From assembly GCF_022682495.2 (NCBI RefSeq), contig NC_071387.1:196890143-196954142 (forward strand): a stretch of DNA of 64,000 bases, in the 5' to 3' direction. How positions within the stretch are numbered: the stretch's first letter is position 1; every line of letters starts with the position of its first letter. Shown piece after piece: positions 12,919 through 23,465 of the stretch. The DNA comes from Desmodus rotundus (Eukaryota; Chordata; Mammalia; Chiroptera; Phyllostomidae). The position numbers and the translations under genes are program-made. The notes beneath the pieces are model-generated. The model did not search any database. It was given only the letters and a program-made list of their open reading frames with translations, and was not told where the DNA came from.

Positions 12919-13570
12919 AATGCAGACTGCTGTAGTCACTGTGGAAAACAGTATGGAATTTCCTCAAAAAACTAAAAATGGAACTGCCTTTTGACCTGAT
13001 GATTCCACTACTAGGATTGTACCCTAAGAATCCTGAAACACCAATTGAAAAGAACCTATGCACCCCAATGTTCTTGGCAATATTATTTATAATAGTCAAG
13101 TGCTGGAAATGGCCTAAATGCCCATTAGTAAATGAGTGGATTAAAAAACTGTAGTACCTTCACACAATGGAGTATTACACAGCAGAAAGAAAGAAGGAAG
13201 TCCTACCTTTTGGGGTATCATGGATGGCTCTGGAGAGCATTATGCTAACTGAAATAAGCAAGGTGGTGAGAGACAAATAACATATGATCTCACCTATAAG
13301 TGGAACCTAATCAATCAAACAAACAAGCAAACAAAATAGAACCAGAGACATGGAAACAGAGAACAATCTGACAGTAACCAGAGGGGAGGGTGGGTAACAA
13401 GGGAAAGAAGGGGAAGGGTCAGGTCAAGGAACATGTATATAAAGGACCCATGTGCAAGGACAACAGGGGAGACGACTGAATGTGGGAGAAGGAGTGTGGG
13501 CAGGGCAGAGGAGAGCAATGGGGGAAAATAGGAAAAACTGTAATTGAACAACAATAAAAAATTTTTTAAA
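12919..13570 (+). mobile_element. bat L1 3' end, sense, 5'-truncated, with poly-A tail
   Basis: It begins in the late ORF2 region ('actgtggaaaacagtatgg', 'gatgattccactactagg'). It runs through the 'aatggagtattacacagcag', 'attatgctaactgaaataagca' and 'acataatatgatctcacct'-type blocks, then the purine-rich 3' UTR ('gggaagggtcaggtcaagg', 'aacatgtatataaaggaccc'), and ends in 'aacaataaaaaattttttaaaaa'. ORF2 is not open. No clear target-site duplication was found around it or around the pair it forms with the antisense tail. Confidence 0.9.
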
Positions 13571-14873
13571 AACTTGGCACAGAAGAATGATGAGTAAAGA
13601 ACTGAATTCATGGGTATCTACCATGGAAAACTCAAGTAACCCACAGACTGAAATACAGGTTTGAGAATGGACTTTCATGAAACAACCAGAAATGGATTCC
13701 TACATAAATAACAACTGAGTTATATATCAAAAGCATAACAATTCAAATTATTTAAGAAAGGATCCATGATTCAATAAATAATATTGATTCAATTGCAAAT
13801 ATTTGGAGAAAAACAGTAGCTCATCATATGTATAAATTAATTGGGCATTTACTATTAATCCAAATAAGAAACAAAGTAATAGAACAAAATACATAAGACT
13901 ATTTCTTATAATCTCTTCTGGGATAAGATACACTGCTAATTCATTTTACTGTGTGTGTGCATGTGTTTTATAGTTCTTTCCATTCTGTGTTAGATAAAAC
14001 AAATGTTTGAAGAAGGGTAGCAACACTAGTCATCCTACAGAGATTTTTAGACCCTGTATAAAATGATTATTTTATTTAATCAAATGAAGGAAACAGAAAA
14101 ATGTAAGATTATATAAAAAATCTTTTGACTTACTAACTATTTTTAAAAGAAAATGCTTCATAGTATTTATTCACTGCATATGTGTCTCTGAGTGAATTCC
14201 AAAGCAAAATTTAATGAGTGTTGAATGATCTGTCAGATGGAGAAGATCATACTGATTATTTCATATAATCAAAAATCATCAGACTGAAGTTTTTAAAGCT
14301 GAGAATAATACAATTATATAGTTCTCTACTGAAGACTATTCAAAACATACTTTGCATTTCAATCAATTACACAGTTGAAGGAAATCTTTCATTGTTCTTT
14401 CACAACAGTTTCTAACTTAAAAAAGAAATATTACTATTTGAAAAAATGTGAAGAATGACTCACATGAATGGGCCAACATGTGAGTGGATGACAGTCACTC
14501 ACTTCCTAGACTGGTCAGGGTCTTAAGATGTTTGCTACTTATTTTTCCTAAAATGTATTTGTCCGATTATATACTGTGGTCATTCCAATGCTTGAACCAT
14601 CCCTATTTTTATAGTAAAAGTATAATTGTTCCACTAATACATTTTCAATTTAAATCAAATATAAAATACTCTTAATAAGCAGAAGAATATATTCAAAATA
14701 ATACATATTTTTTACATTTCGTTCTCTTGTATATTTGTCCTGAGATGGGTTACCTTGTGAAGTTTCATTTTATCTTGACTCTAGAAAGGACAAGAAAAGT
14801 CTTACTTATGGGGATAAATCTTCTCTGAACTTAGGAAAACCCACTTGCCTTGCTGCCAAAACCATTTTATATC

Positions 14874-14914
<41 letters not shown>

Positions 14915-15224
14915 TACCTCTGGTCGGATCACCTGATTTTGTACATGTGTAAGATTTCTTGGAGATTTTTTGGTGTGAGGCTAGGGAAACATTACTGTCT
15001 CAACTCTACACCAAGAGAGACTGGACCTGAGCTCATGTGTCCTGAATCTCTAAACAGTAAATGAAGCGAACGCACTTTACCTAATGCACATAATGTCAGA
15101 ATAGGTTTCAAGCTTTACTCAAACTTCACTGTCTTACAGTGGGCTATGAAAATGCAGGTTATTTTGTTCTTTGCCTATAGAGTTAGATGGCTCAGATTTC
15201 TATTTTTAGTGTTATAAGCAAATG
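13571..15224. other. unassigned AT-rich DNA with an AT microsatellite
   Basis: No gene recognised. Positions 14875-14912 are a clean (AT)n run of about 19 units. The rest is AT-rich with frequent stops and no clear repeat. Confidence 0.5.
14875..14912. repeat. (AT)n microsatellite
   Basis: An uninterrupted run of AT dinucleotides ending at 'atggtacc'. It is self-complementary and likely variable in length. Confidence 0.95.
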
Positions 15225-15420
15225 GCTGATAGCTATTGCTTCTTGGGTGCTTACGATGTCAGTGATGCTGTTCAAACTCATAAATGCCCTCCCCCAAACT
15301 CAAGGAGGCAAATACCATTATTATGCCATTTTATATGGCAGAAACCAAGAATTTGTCTAAGGGAGCACAGCAGATGACTATTAGGACAAAAGCAGGTGAC
15401 AGTACCGCAGACACCATGCT
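15225..15420 (-). mobile_element. MIR SINE, antisense
   Basis: The + strand has 'accattattatgccattttatat' followed by 'gaaaccaag..ttgtctaaggg.gcacag.agatgac'. This is the reverse-strand pattern of MIR ('cattttacagatgaggaaactgag ... acttgcccaaggtcacacag'). Diverged as expected for this ancient SINE. Edges are approximate. Confidence 0.6.
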
Positions 15421-15960
15421 CCTAGGCAGTGTGTTATGTAGAGCTGATTTTCCAGGGATGACAGTGAAATCACTCACAGGAGGGCCAGGAAAATTTGGCT
15501 CTATACTTTTCCCCTTTAACTTTAATGATACAAAGTATTTAGTATTAGCTAGTATTTGTTAACACAGTAAGCCTTACTTCATGTAATCAATAGGCTTTTA
15601 GCAACATGGCTAAATAGCATATAACAAAACCAGTTTTACCATAGGCTGATTGATATAAAGAAGAATCGTATTCTTAGGGCATTTCATCTGCATTATAACA
15701 AAATGAGGCTATGCAAGGACCTGTTGTACAGTTGTGTTATTTACATTACTTAGTTCATGTCACACATTAAGATATCTATTAAAATGTTTAATGAATCTAG
15801 ACAAATGCCTTTTAAATGTAAGTTCTTACCAGAGAAACATTTTCATTGCTTTATTCACATGTTCCTTTCAGAATGAGACAATGCATATTCCCTGAGATAA
15901 GAAAAGCTTTGTAATTCTCCAACTCAGTAATTACCTCCTGAGCTGCAACTAAGCCCATTT

Positions 15961-16100
15961 AAGAGTAGAGTTCTTTTGTTGATTATGTTCCAGTTAAAGG
16001 TGAGATCATATGGTATTTGTCCCTCACCGCCTGGCTTATTTTATGCTAACTGAATAAAAATTAATTAATTAATTAATTTTTAAAAAAGAGTAGAGTTCTT
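15961..16100 (-). mobile_element. tiny rearranged L1 insertion with 15-bp target-site duplications
   Basis: A perfect 15-bp direct repeat (aagagtagagttctt) lies at 15961-15975 and 16086-16100. The 110 bases between are L1-derived. Positions 15976-16040 are antisense bat L1 3' sequence ('ggtgagatcatatggtattt', 'ccctcaccgcctggcttatt'). Positions 16041-16056 switch to sense ('ttatgctaactgaata'), where the antisense strand would have read 'cagttagcat'. A tail of A and TTAA units follows. The equivalent unrearranged sequence is at 13239-13320. It is a short inverted-type L1 retrotransposition product. Confidence 0.85.
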
Positions 16101-17194
16101 AAAACCAAGTTCGTGCAGACAACTGTACTTGAACAAAAACAAAGTTATTTCTTGTTCTTTTTGTTCTTTGAATATATGCTACTAAGGTATATACCTAAAA
16201 TACTGGGTCAAAATATTGTGTTTTAAAGCCACTTAAATAAACAATATTGTAATAACTAAAAAAAACAAGTTAGTCATTCTAAGTGTGACTTTTTGGGACT
16301 AGCATTTGCAAGGTATATAGAACTAGCTGGAAAGATAGAAATTAAGATATTTACCAATTTCTCCATATGCCATGCTCCTAGTGGACTCATATTTCTTCCT
16401 TCTCCAATTTTCCCTTTATCTCATATTTTATTTTCCATGTATAAGTATATCAGAATTCCCTCTATTTAAATGACTTAGGATATTTTCTCAGAGTAAATAA
16501 TGTGCATGCATTATTGTTTATTTTCTTTATATCTTGTCACATGCTACAAAAAATGATTCTTGCAAGGAATAATATATCTGAAACCACTTCAAGGAAAATT
16601 GATGTGATGAATCAAATATAATAAATGGCTTCACACTTTGTGTAGTATAATTACTTTAAATTAAAAGAATTATGAGTTTGGTACATTGGTTTTCAGTTGA
16701 TCAAGACTATTCTTTTCTTATTCAATCAGGCAAATAATACACCATAATTAAATAATATAATAACATAAGTGTTTCAATTTCCAAACAGAGGAGAAGAAAA
16801 TGTAACATATGCCTGAAAGTCAAAAAACCATTAAGATTTCAAGAAATTTCAAACAATACCCATTATATCAATAGTAGGAAATAATGTCTCTTCCTCTGAA
16901 GAGCAGATTGGATGCAAAGAGCTACCCATTTTTTTTTACAAATGTCACATCCTCCATTTTCATTCTTTGCTTCTCTCTTGTGGGAAACAATGAGGTTACA
17001 GTCACGGAGGTCCGTCCAGTAAACAACGTTAACTGAGGAGTGTTTCCACTGTCAGTAATGATCACCGATGTGTTTACGTCATAGACCTCATGTTTAATAA
17101 AATAACGTGTCTCCAGCAAAACTAAGTGTAACGAGTGGTCATTCGCATGAGTTTTTAAACAAATGAAAATGGGACCTGGTCACGAGAGCACCTG
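16101..17194. other. unassigned AT-rich DNA
   Basis: No gene called. Positions 16922-17119 are open for 65 codons on the - strand and hold several CpG sites (near 17008, 17026, 17064 and 17079) that are rare in the surroundings. I recognise no protein family. Confidence 0.4.
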
Positions 17195-17320
17195 ATACGC
17201 TTTCCTACTGAATGCATGTGTCTGTGTCTCCCGATGAGACTGCAAGCCCCTTGCAGCCAGGCACCGTGTTCGTGGCCATCGTATGCTCGGTAACTGTTTA
17301 GTAAATTAACGAATCCCCAT
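17195..17320 (+). mobile_element. L2-type LINE 3' end fragment
   Basis: The order 'gactgcaagccccttgcagccaggcaccgtgtt', then a 'gctcggtaactgtttagtaaatta' block, matches the L2/MIR-type 3' region ('ctgtaagctcc.tgagggcagggaccgtgt ... gctcaataaatgttt'). The piece is short and diverged. Confidence 0.6.
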
Positions 17321-17504
17321 TATTCATTTTGATTTTCTCTCAGTGTGCATTCCTCCTCCCAAGTCCCCTTTTCCAGATGCAATATATGTATTATTTAAAG
17401 AGGCCTCAGAGTGAGTAAAAAGAAGGCAGTCCCCACAACGGGTGGGAGCATACTGATCCCACTTCCCAGCAATGTGCTTCCTGAACTGAACTGGTTAATA
17501 GAAC

Positions 17505-17640
17505 TCCCTACGCTTCAAGTTATCACCTAAAAAATGAAGAAAATAATATCTAGTCCCAAGGATTACAAATAGTATTACAATAAATAGCACTGGCAAATTG
17601 TTTAACACAGTAGACATTCAGGAAATACTAATAATTGTCT
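17505..17640 (+). mobile_element. possible MIR fragment
   Basis: 'cacctaaaaaatgaagaaaataatatcta', 'ggattacaaatag' and 'acacagtagacattcaggaaatact' follow the order of the MIR 3' half (aaaatggggataataatacctac, ggattaaatgag, gcacatagtaggcgctcaataaat). It is strongly diverged, and the call rests on block order only. Confidence 0.45.
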
Positions 17641-17758
17641 TTACAGCTTTTTTAAGTTGCCTGACATACTATTTTTCACAATGCCCTGGTATTGAAAATG
17701 CTGCAACCGTTCTTCAACTACGCCAAACCTTTGTACACTAAGCATGGCCTGCAGCCAA

Positions 17759-18108
17759 TGTTACGGACTGATGTCTACATCTTCCCAAACCTCATATTCT
17801 GAAGTCTTAACTTCCAGTATGGTCATATTTAGAGATGGGACCTTTGGGTGCTGATTAGGTAAGAAGGGTGAAACCCTGGCCGATGGGATCCGCGAGCCTG
17901 TAAGAGACCCCGGAGAGCTCTCTTGCCATCTACCATGTGAGGACACAGTGTGAACTGTGAACCAGGAGTGGGTTCTCACCAGACACAGATACTGTCTGCA
18001 CCTTGATCTTGGACTTCCCAGTCTCCAGAACTATGAGAAATAAACGTTTGTTGTTAGGCCACCCATTCTATAGTATTTTTGTCAAAGCATTCTGAATAGA
18101 GCAAGACA
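17759..18108 (+). mobile_element. solo MLT1-type (ERVL-MaLR) LTR, nearly full length
   Basis: The element starts tgttacggactgatg and ends gcaagaca, about 350 bases, close to the usual MLT1A size. It has the expected blocks in order: 'gaagtcttaacttccagta', 'gatgggacctttgggtgctgattagg', 'agagaccccggagagctctcttgcc', 'accatgtgaggacacag', 'cttgatcttggacttccca', and the 'atgagaaataaacg' polyadenylation area. No internal region or second LTR follows, so it is a solo LTR. It carries no intact viral gene. Confidence 0.9.
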
Positions 18109-20114
18109 TCTATCTAGCTTCAGCCATGCCTTCCTCACCGGATCCATAGTTATGAATCGTTCTCACTGAGAAATGCCAGATTCCTTTAATATTAAACACT
18201 CTTCTTACTAGGTTCCTTTATTTACATTTAATACCCCTTTTACACATGCATGGATAATGTACTGCTTTCTGAAGTAAACAAACTCTACAGTATAATCATT
18301 GTAACAATGTATAATTTTATAGTTTCTCGTCCATTAACTATTAAAGGTGGAACCTTGTAGAGTTACAAAAGCTCACTTACACTAACTCCCCTTTGGGAGG
18401 TCTGAAGGGAATGAAAGAGAATGCTAGCATAAATTACAAAGACTGGAGAAATGCTGGAAATGCTCCCTTTATTACACTCATGTATATTGACACTTACTGA
18501 AAACAAAGAATCATTCTCAGTGGATTTCTGGAAGATTTCGGTCACATTGTTTTTGCAAAATTGATGACAGAAAATGTTAGCAACAACTGCGGTCCCTGAA
18601 ACTTCAGTTTGGTTTTCATGTGGAACTTGCCTCTCAAACTTCTAACTCTGCTGAGCAGCTTCAATTAGTTCCTCAAATGAAATATGCATGTTTGTATACT
18701 CAGGGGAGTTGACAAAAGCCTTATTCTGAGGGGCTCATCAGGCCCTGATGTGTACCCCAAAATATCTACTTACATCAACAAAGATAATTATTTTATATTT
18801 GCATTAAAACTACCTTTTAAACATAGAGATGCCTTATTTTGCTTTCTGTGAAAGTTTTATTTCTTAAATACTTTAATATCAAAAAATGAACCAGCAATTA
18901 GACATTTATTCTATCACCTATATGTCTGTCTGTCTATCTATCATTTCAGTGTCCAAATATATAAGGTTAATAGCAGGGGCCCTGTCTAATCATAAGTTGA
19001 TGCGGTGACAAATACGCTGTATCCAGCTGACAAGTGGAGCATAGAGGAAGTTAATATAGAGAACCAGTCAAAAGATTAGCTTGTTTTACTTCCTGAATCA
19101 TCTGCTGAAGATGAGAAAGATCTTTGCCCCCAATTTAGAACTAAGCTATTCAAAACTTTCCATAACAATGTCAGACACTATTGTCTGAATATGGCCTATC
19201 TTCCGCATATTCTGTATCTTTTCCAAATAGCCTGTGCATCAACACTCCGGTACCTACGTTGTATCGCATTAACCTTTTCCTCTTCTATTCCGTATTCTTG
19301 CCTTTTGTACTTCCACTTCCTTGGTTAATAGCTCCACAGTGATTTAAATACTGAAGCGATGTGAACCCACGTAGCTATAAGAGGAGCTAAAAATACAGTG
19401 TAACTCAATGAATGGACCTAAGTGGAATGCAAAATAGCAATAATGATGTCATGAAATACTCAGATTTGATGATATTCACAGAGCAGAGATAATTATTTGT
19501 CCAGATCACAGAGCAGAGATAATTATTTGTCTGGTTTAAATGGAGCTATTGTTACTCTGGCTTTTCTACTGCTGAATTTAACTTTTAACTAGTAAAGTAA
19601 AAAAGAGAAAAAAGCCTTATTTTAGCTGATATTCAATTAAGTGTCATTTCAATCAACCATAGCCCTAGACATTTTAAATGAATAAAAGTTTAGCATTTTA
19701 AGTGGAGAGTATATTCTATTGTGTAAAAAAGTTGTATTCAGAAAAATTCAAAATCACTAGCATGGTGTAGGACATTCATAATTTAATGCAGACTTTCTAC
19801 TACAGTATAATTCATTTTTATCAAAGGCAGTCTCACAGTGTAGATCCCTGATAGGTGTACTGTGAAAGTCACAGAGCTTTAAGGAAGAATCCGTCTTCTT
19901 TCAGCGACTAGAGGGTGCGTTAAGAAACCATTTCAAAGGCAAACCATGCAGGCCAAAACTTCTTGGCCAGAGTGGGGACAGTGGCTGGCTTGGAGGTGTT
20001 TCTCCATGTTTTTAGAGAAGTGTACACAACTTTCTCTCTGAAAATTATCTCTTTATTTTTGTGAAGGCTTTTTACGTAGAACCTCACAAATTCCAAATAT
20101 GTTTCCTATTTCTA
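18109..20114. other. unassigned DNA
   Basis: No gene recognised. Positions 18922-18943 hold a short TCTG/TCTA run. A two-copy 30-bp tandem duplication at 19476-19535 is listed separately. The patch 19840-20000 is a little GC-richer but shows no open frame of note. Confidence 0.45.
19476..19535 (+). repeat. two-copy tandem duplication, 30-bp period
   Basis: A 26-base block (tcacagagcagagataatta then tttgtc) occurs at 19476-19501 and identically at 19506-19531. The four bases after each copy differ (caga against tggt). The identity of the copies suggests a recent local duplication. Confidence 0.95.
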
Positions 20115-20250
20115 AGACATTGAGTTATGTGACTTAATCACTGTGAATTTCTTCACCATAAAATGGATAAAATAATGCATTATTTAAAAAAGAAATTTAG
20201 GATTAAGTGGGATAGTTAAGTACTCAGCACAAGGATGGCACATACCACCG
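20115..20250 (+). mobile_element. MIR SINE fragment
   Basis: The order 'gttatgtgacttaatcactgtgaatttctt', 'accataaaatggataaaataatg', 'aggattaagtgggat' and 'gtactcagcacaaggatggcac' follows MIR (aagttacttaacctctctgagcctca, atctgtaaaatggg, ggattaaatgag, gcacttagcacagtgcctggcac). Confidence 0.65.
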
Positions 20251-20420
20251 TCAATGAGTCAGCTTATTATTCTGAGGGCCTATAAAAGATTTGGGGGGAA
20301 GAAGGCATTTTGGCAGAACTGAACTTTTTCTACACAAATGTAGTTGCTTTTTTTTCCTATGATTTGAGCAGTGTCATATGTGAAAGGTAACTTGCCAAAC
20401 GATATTAATGAAAGTAAATA

Positions 20421-20480
20421 CAAGAGGAAAGGGAGGAGGGAAGGAGAGGGGAGAGTGGGGGGAGAGAGAAAGAGAGAGAT
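20421..20480 (+). repeat. GA-rich low-complexity tract
   Basis: About 60 bases of purines in GGA, GAGA and GGGG units, ending 'agagagaaagagagagatta'. Likely a decayed simple repeat. Confidence 0.85.
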
Positions 20481-21856
20481 TATGGATGTAGAGACCAAAA
20501 TAAAATTCAGTAACCTAGTAATAAAGAATGGCCAATAAAACATTTTTTTAAGAGCAAAGTATTGGTATTTTTTCACTGGAAAGATATTTTAACCAAATAA
20601 TTATGAATCATTCTTCCCTTGGATTATGAAATTTGTTAATTTTCTGCTTAAAAGAATTAGAGTATTAATATGAAATGGATGCTTTGAGGATTAACTATCA
20701 AAGTTGCTACTAATTATTGAAATTAATCAATGGCTAAAAGACTGAAAATTTCTGTTACAAAAAAGTTAGCTTCAAAAGAATAAACTGCTAAGAAGTTTAT
20801 GACAATAATTATTTAGTAAAGAGTATTTATAGTATTGTGAAAGTTTTATTTTTACTTTATCTGATTCAAAATAATGCAGAGTATTTTAACATACAAATTA
20901 CTACATCACCATGAAAATTAGTCCTCTGATCAATTTTTTAGACCCTATTAACTGGTTGTTATATGTACTGGGGTGGGCAAATGCTGATTACACAAATATT
21001 GAAAATAATACCCAGTTGTACAGTCTTCACCAGTCTTTGCATGAATGGTACTGCTAGATATTAAACTCATTTCTTGTCTTAGTTAAAATTTTAGTCCTGG
21101 AATGACACCTTTTTAACAATTCTTGTTTCTGTACACATACAGAAAGTGACCCATTACAACTTAATTTTAGTGAACAAAGTTCATCTATGACTTTATTTAT
21201 GGTTTCATTGGAGAAGTTCTGTTAGTATGATCTAGTTCACAAAATATATACTTACATATTAGAGTCAAATTTTAACTTTAAGTATACTTTTAAATTATTA
21301 TTCTTTACTCAAATAAATATTATCAATAAGTCAATCTATTACAAATGTTTTGTTCATACAAAAGTTTGTGAATGCCTTACATTTAGGAAAAAAAAATTGC
21401 TTGATGTTTTTCTTTCCTTTGTACCTTCGGATGTGAATGGAAGAATTTAAAGTTTAGGTTTTAGTTTTCTTTTGTTTTCATTGTGTTTTCTCTCTAAGGA
21501 CTTTTAGGAGTTAGAAGGAAATAGGAAATAGAAGGGAAAAAAAAGTCATATGTAAAACCAGATAAATGCTATAATCCCCCAACACAAACTCTGTGGGAGA
21601 ATCTAAACCTGGATAATATTGCTATTTGGAGGTTGCCACATTCCTCCTTAGACAAGGAGCAAGCTATATATTTTCTCCAAAGTAAGTTTTGTTGACTTGA
21701 AAGACATAGCTATCAATTTTGAATGGAATATAATATAGGGGTATTGATTGGGTGCATAAAAAGTTAAAGAACGGGAAAGATGTTGAACACTTTAGAACAC
21801 AGGCAGCATTAGAGAAGAGAGAAGTAGATTTGCAATGCAATTTTAGTGTTCATTAT
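20481..21856. other. unassigned AT-rich DNA
   Basis: I see no gene or confident repeat. Base content is very AT-rich and stops are dense in every frame. Confidence 0.5.
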
Positions 21857-22061
21857 CAATGGTTCTCAAATTTTACTCTGCATTAAAATCACTTGTACTG
21901 CTTATTGAAACACAGATTTATACATCCCCAACACATTAAATAGTTAAATTTAACTATTTAATGTTTCTGATTAAATAGTTAAAGTGTGCAGCCCAAGAAT
22001 GGGCATTTCTCACAAGTGTCTAATAACGAAGAAATGGCTGATTCAGGGATCACAGTTAAAG
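21857..22061 (+). mobile_element. MER5A (nonautonomous hAT-Charlie DNA transposon)
   Basis: It starts 'caatggttctcaaattttactctgcattaaaatcact', continues 'ttattgaaacacagatt', 'tttctgatt' and 'gaatgggcatttctcacaagtg', and ends near 'gggatcacagttaaagag'. The block order and length (about 200) fit MER5A. The middle, where MER5A has a C-rich 'gggccccacccccagagtttctgattcagtagg' stretch, is replaced here by a TTAAATAGTTAAA-rich palindrome (21933-21964). Confidence 0.8.
21933..21964. repeat. perfect 32-bp palindrome inside MER5A
   Basis: The left arm acattaaatagttaaa is followed directly by its exact reverse complement, with no loop. A third, direct copy of 'attaaatagttaaa' begins at 21971. In MER5A the corresponding place has 'gattcagtaggt', so the third copy could be the mutated original and the palindrome a local inverted duplication of it. 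This is an inference. Confidence 0.95.
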
Positions 22062-23244
22062 AGATACAAACCCCTGTAACCAAAAGTACTAACACAGGAA
22101 GAACTCTGCAAATGAAGCTGAGTAGAAAAAAGAGAGAGAGACAGGAACACACACACACCACAATTATTTAGAAGGTAATTTGAAAAGCCACTTTCAAAGA
22201 AATGATCAGAAAAAATTCAACTGCATTTCTTTTGAGAAAATCAACTAAAAATTTAAAAATATCTCTACTGAAAAGGAATCAAAGAGTGTAATTTGAAAAT
22301 CAAATTAAGAAACACAAAAGACTTGCAGTTTTTTATGTTCTAAAATAGATTACAGGCAAAGTGAACACTTAAGAGAAACACCTGAAAATAGTGATCGGAA
22401 GATTCAAAACAGAACAGGAAGATTATAAGACAAAGGTGATAAAAAATAAATGAGCTCATTGAATTTAGGGAGTAATTAGGAAAGAAAACAAACTATAATA
22501 AATAAAAAGATAAATTAATATTTAAAATAACAAACATAAAATGAATAATCTGAAAATATAAGTAAGTGCTAGCTGGACCTGATAAAAATACTCACAGAAT
22601 AGACAGAAGATATAAGAACAATGGATCGATATGAAGCAAACCTAGTCAAAATTGGGTTCCTATAAACATAACAAATCTTGCCCTCCTGTTCTCAGTAGAG
22701 CTGTCTTATTTAAAATATTTTACACAGTATGTTTATATTTTTCGAGAAGTATTGGGAAGATTTACTTAAGATCACTCTTGGATCTTTACTAAAATTATAC
22801 TACAATATTGTATGTCCAGTAAATTCCAACCATGTAATATAAAATGTATTAAACAAATGTCAAAATGTTAGAAGAAATCAGTGAAAATGTACATGATAAT
22901 TATCTGTTTGGTTGTGTTATTTGTAACAGATAGTCTTCTCGAATATCTAAATCACTAAAGTTCTAATCAAAGTCTCAGATATTTTCTTCTGAGTATGTGT
23001 CACATCAACAGCTTTATGAAGGTCAGCCTTACAAATGCAATCCCAAGCCTTGAACACGTGAACTTACTCCCCAGGTTACAACTGAATGGACTGGAGAAAA
23101 CCATCTATAGATCATCGCTGGCCAATAAAAATAGTCCAGTGGAAAAAATCTCTGTCACACCCAACTCTGTTCTGAGGAGTGTCCAAACAGATTCTATCCT
23201 TCGTGTGTCACACAAAGAAATAATGCATTGTGTTGGGAAATAGC
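22062..23244. other. A-rich unassigned DNA
   Basis: Positions 22180-22640 are strongly A-rich on the + strand and may be old L1 sense sequence, but no diagnostic block was seen. An 82-codon frame at 22995-23243 has no recognisable domain. Confidence 0.4.
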
Positions 23245-23465
23245 TGGTTGAAATTAAGAACTAAGTTTGGAATCAACAGCCTAACTTTAGCAATACCGCT
23301 GTTGTGATTTCTGGTGCATTAGTTAACTTTATTAAGCTTCGGTTTTCTAATTCCAAAATGTGAATGATGGTAACATTAATGTCAAAAGGTTCCTGTAGTA
23401 AGTAAATGAGACCATGCTGGTAGATGTGTTTGGTCTAAAATAAGCTTTCAATATATGCTATATAT
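23245..23465 (+). mobile_element. MIR SINE
   Basis: The blocks 'gttaactttattaagcttcggttttctaattccaaaatgtgaatgatgg', 'aaaaggttcctgtagtaagtaaatgag' and 'aataagctttcaatatatgcta' follow the MIR order from the core to the 3' end (gtttcctcatctgtaaaatggg, gggttgttgtgaggattaaatgag, aataagcgctcaataaatgtta). It is one of the clearest MIR copies in the window. Confidence 0.75.

Noticed and set aside
12653..12975. Proline-rich + frames and a glycine-rich - frame
   Set aside because: They are shadows of the C-rich reversed L1 3' UTR.
17759..18108. Possible endogenous retrovirus with genes
   Set aside because: Only a single LTR is present, with no internal gag, pol or env sequence on either side.
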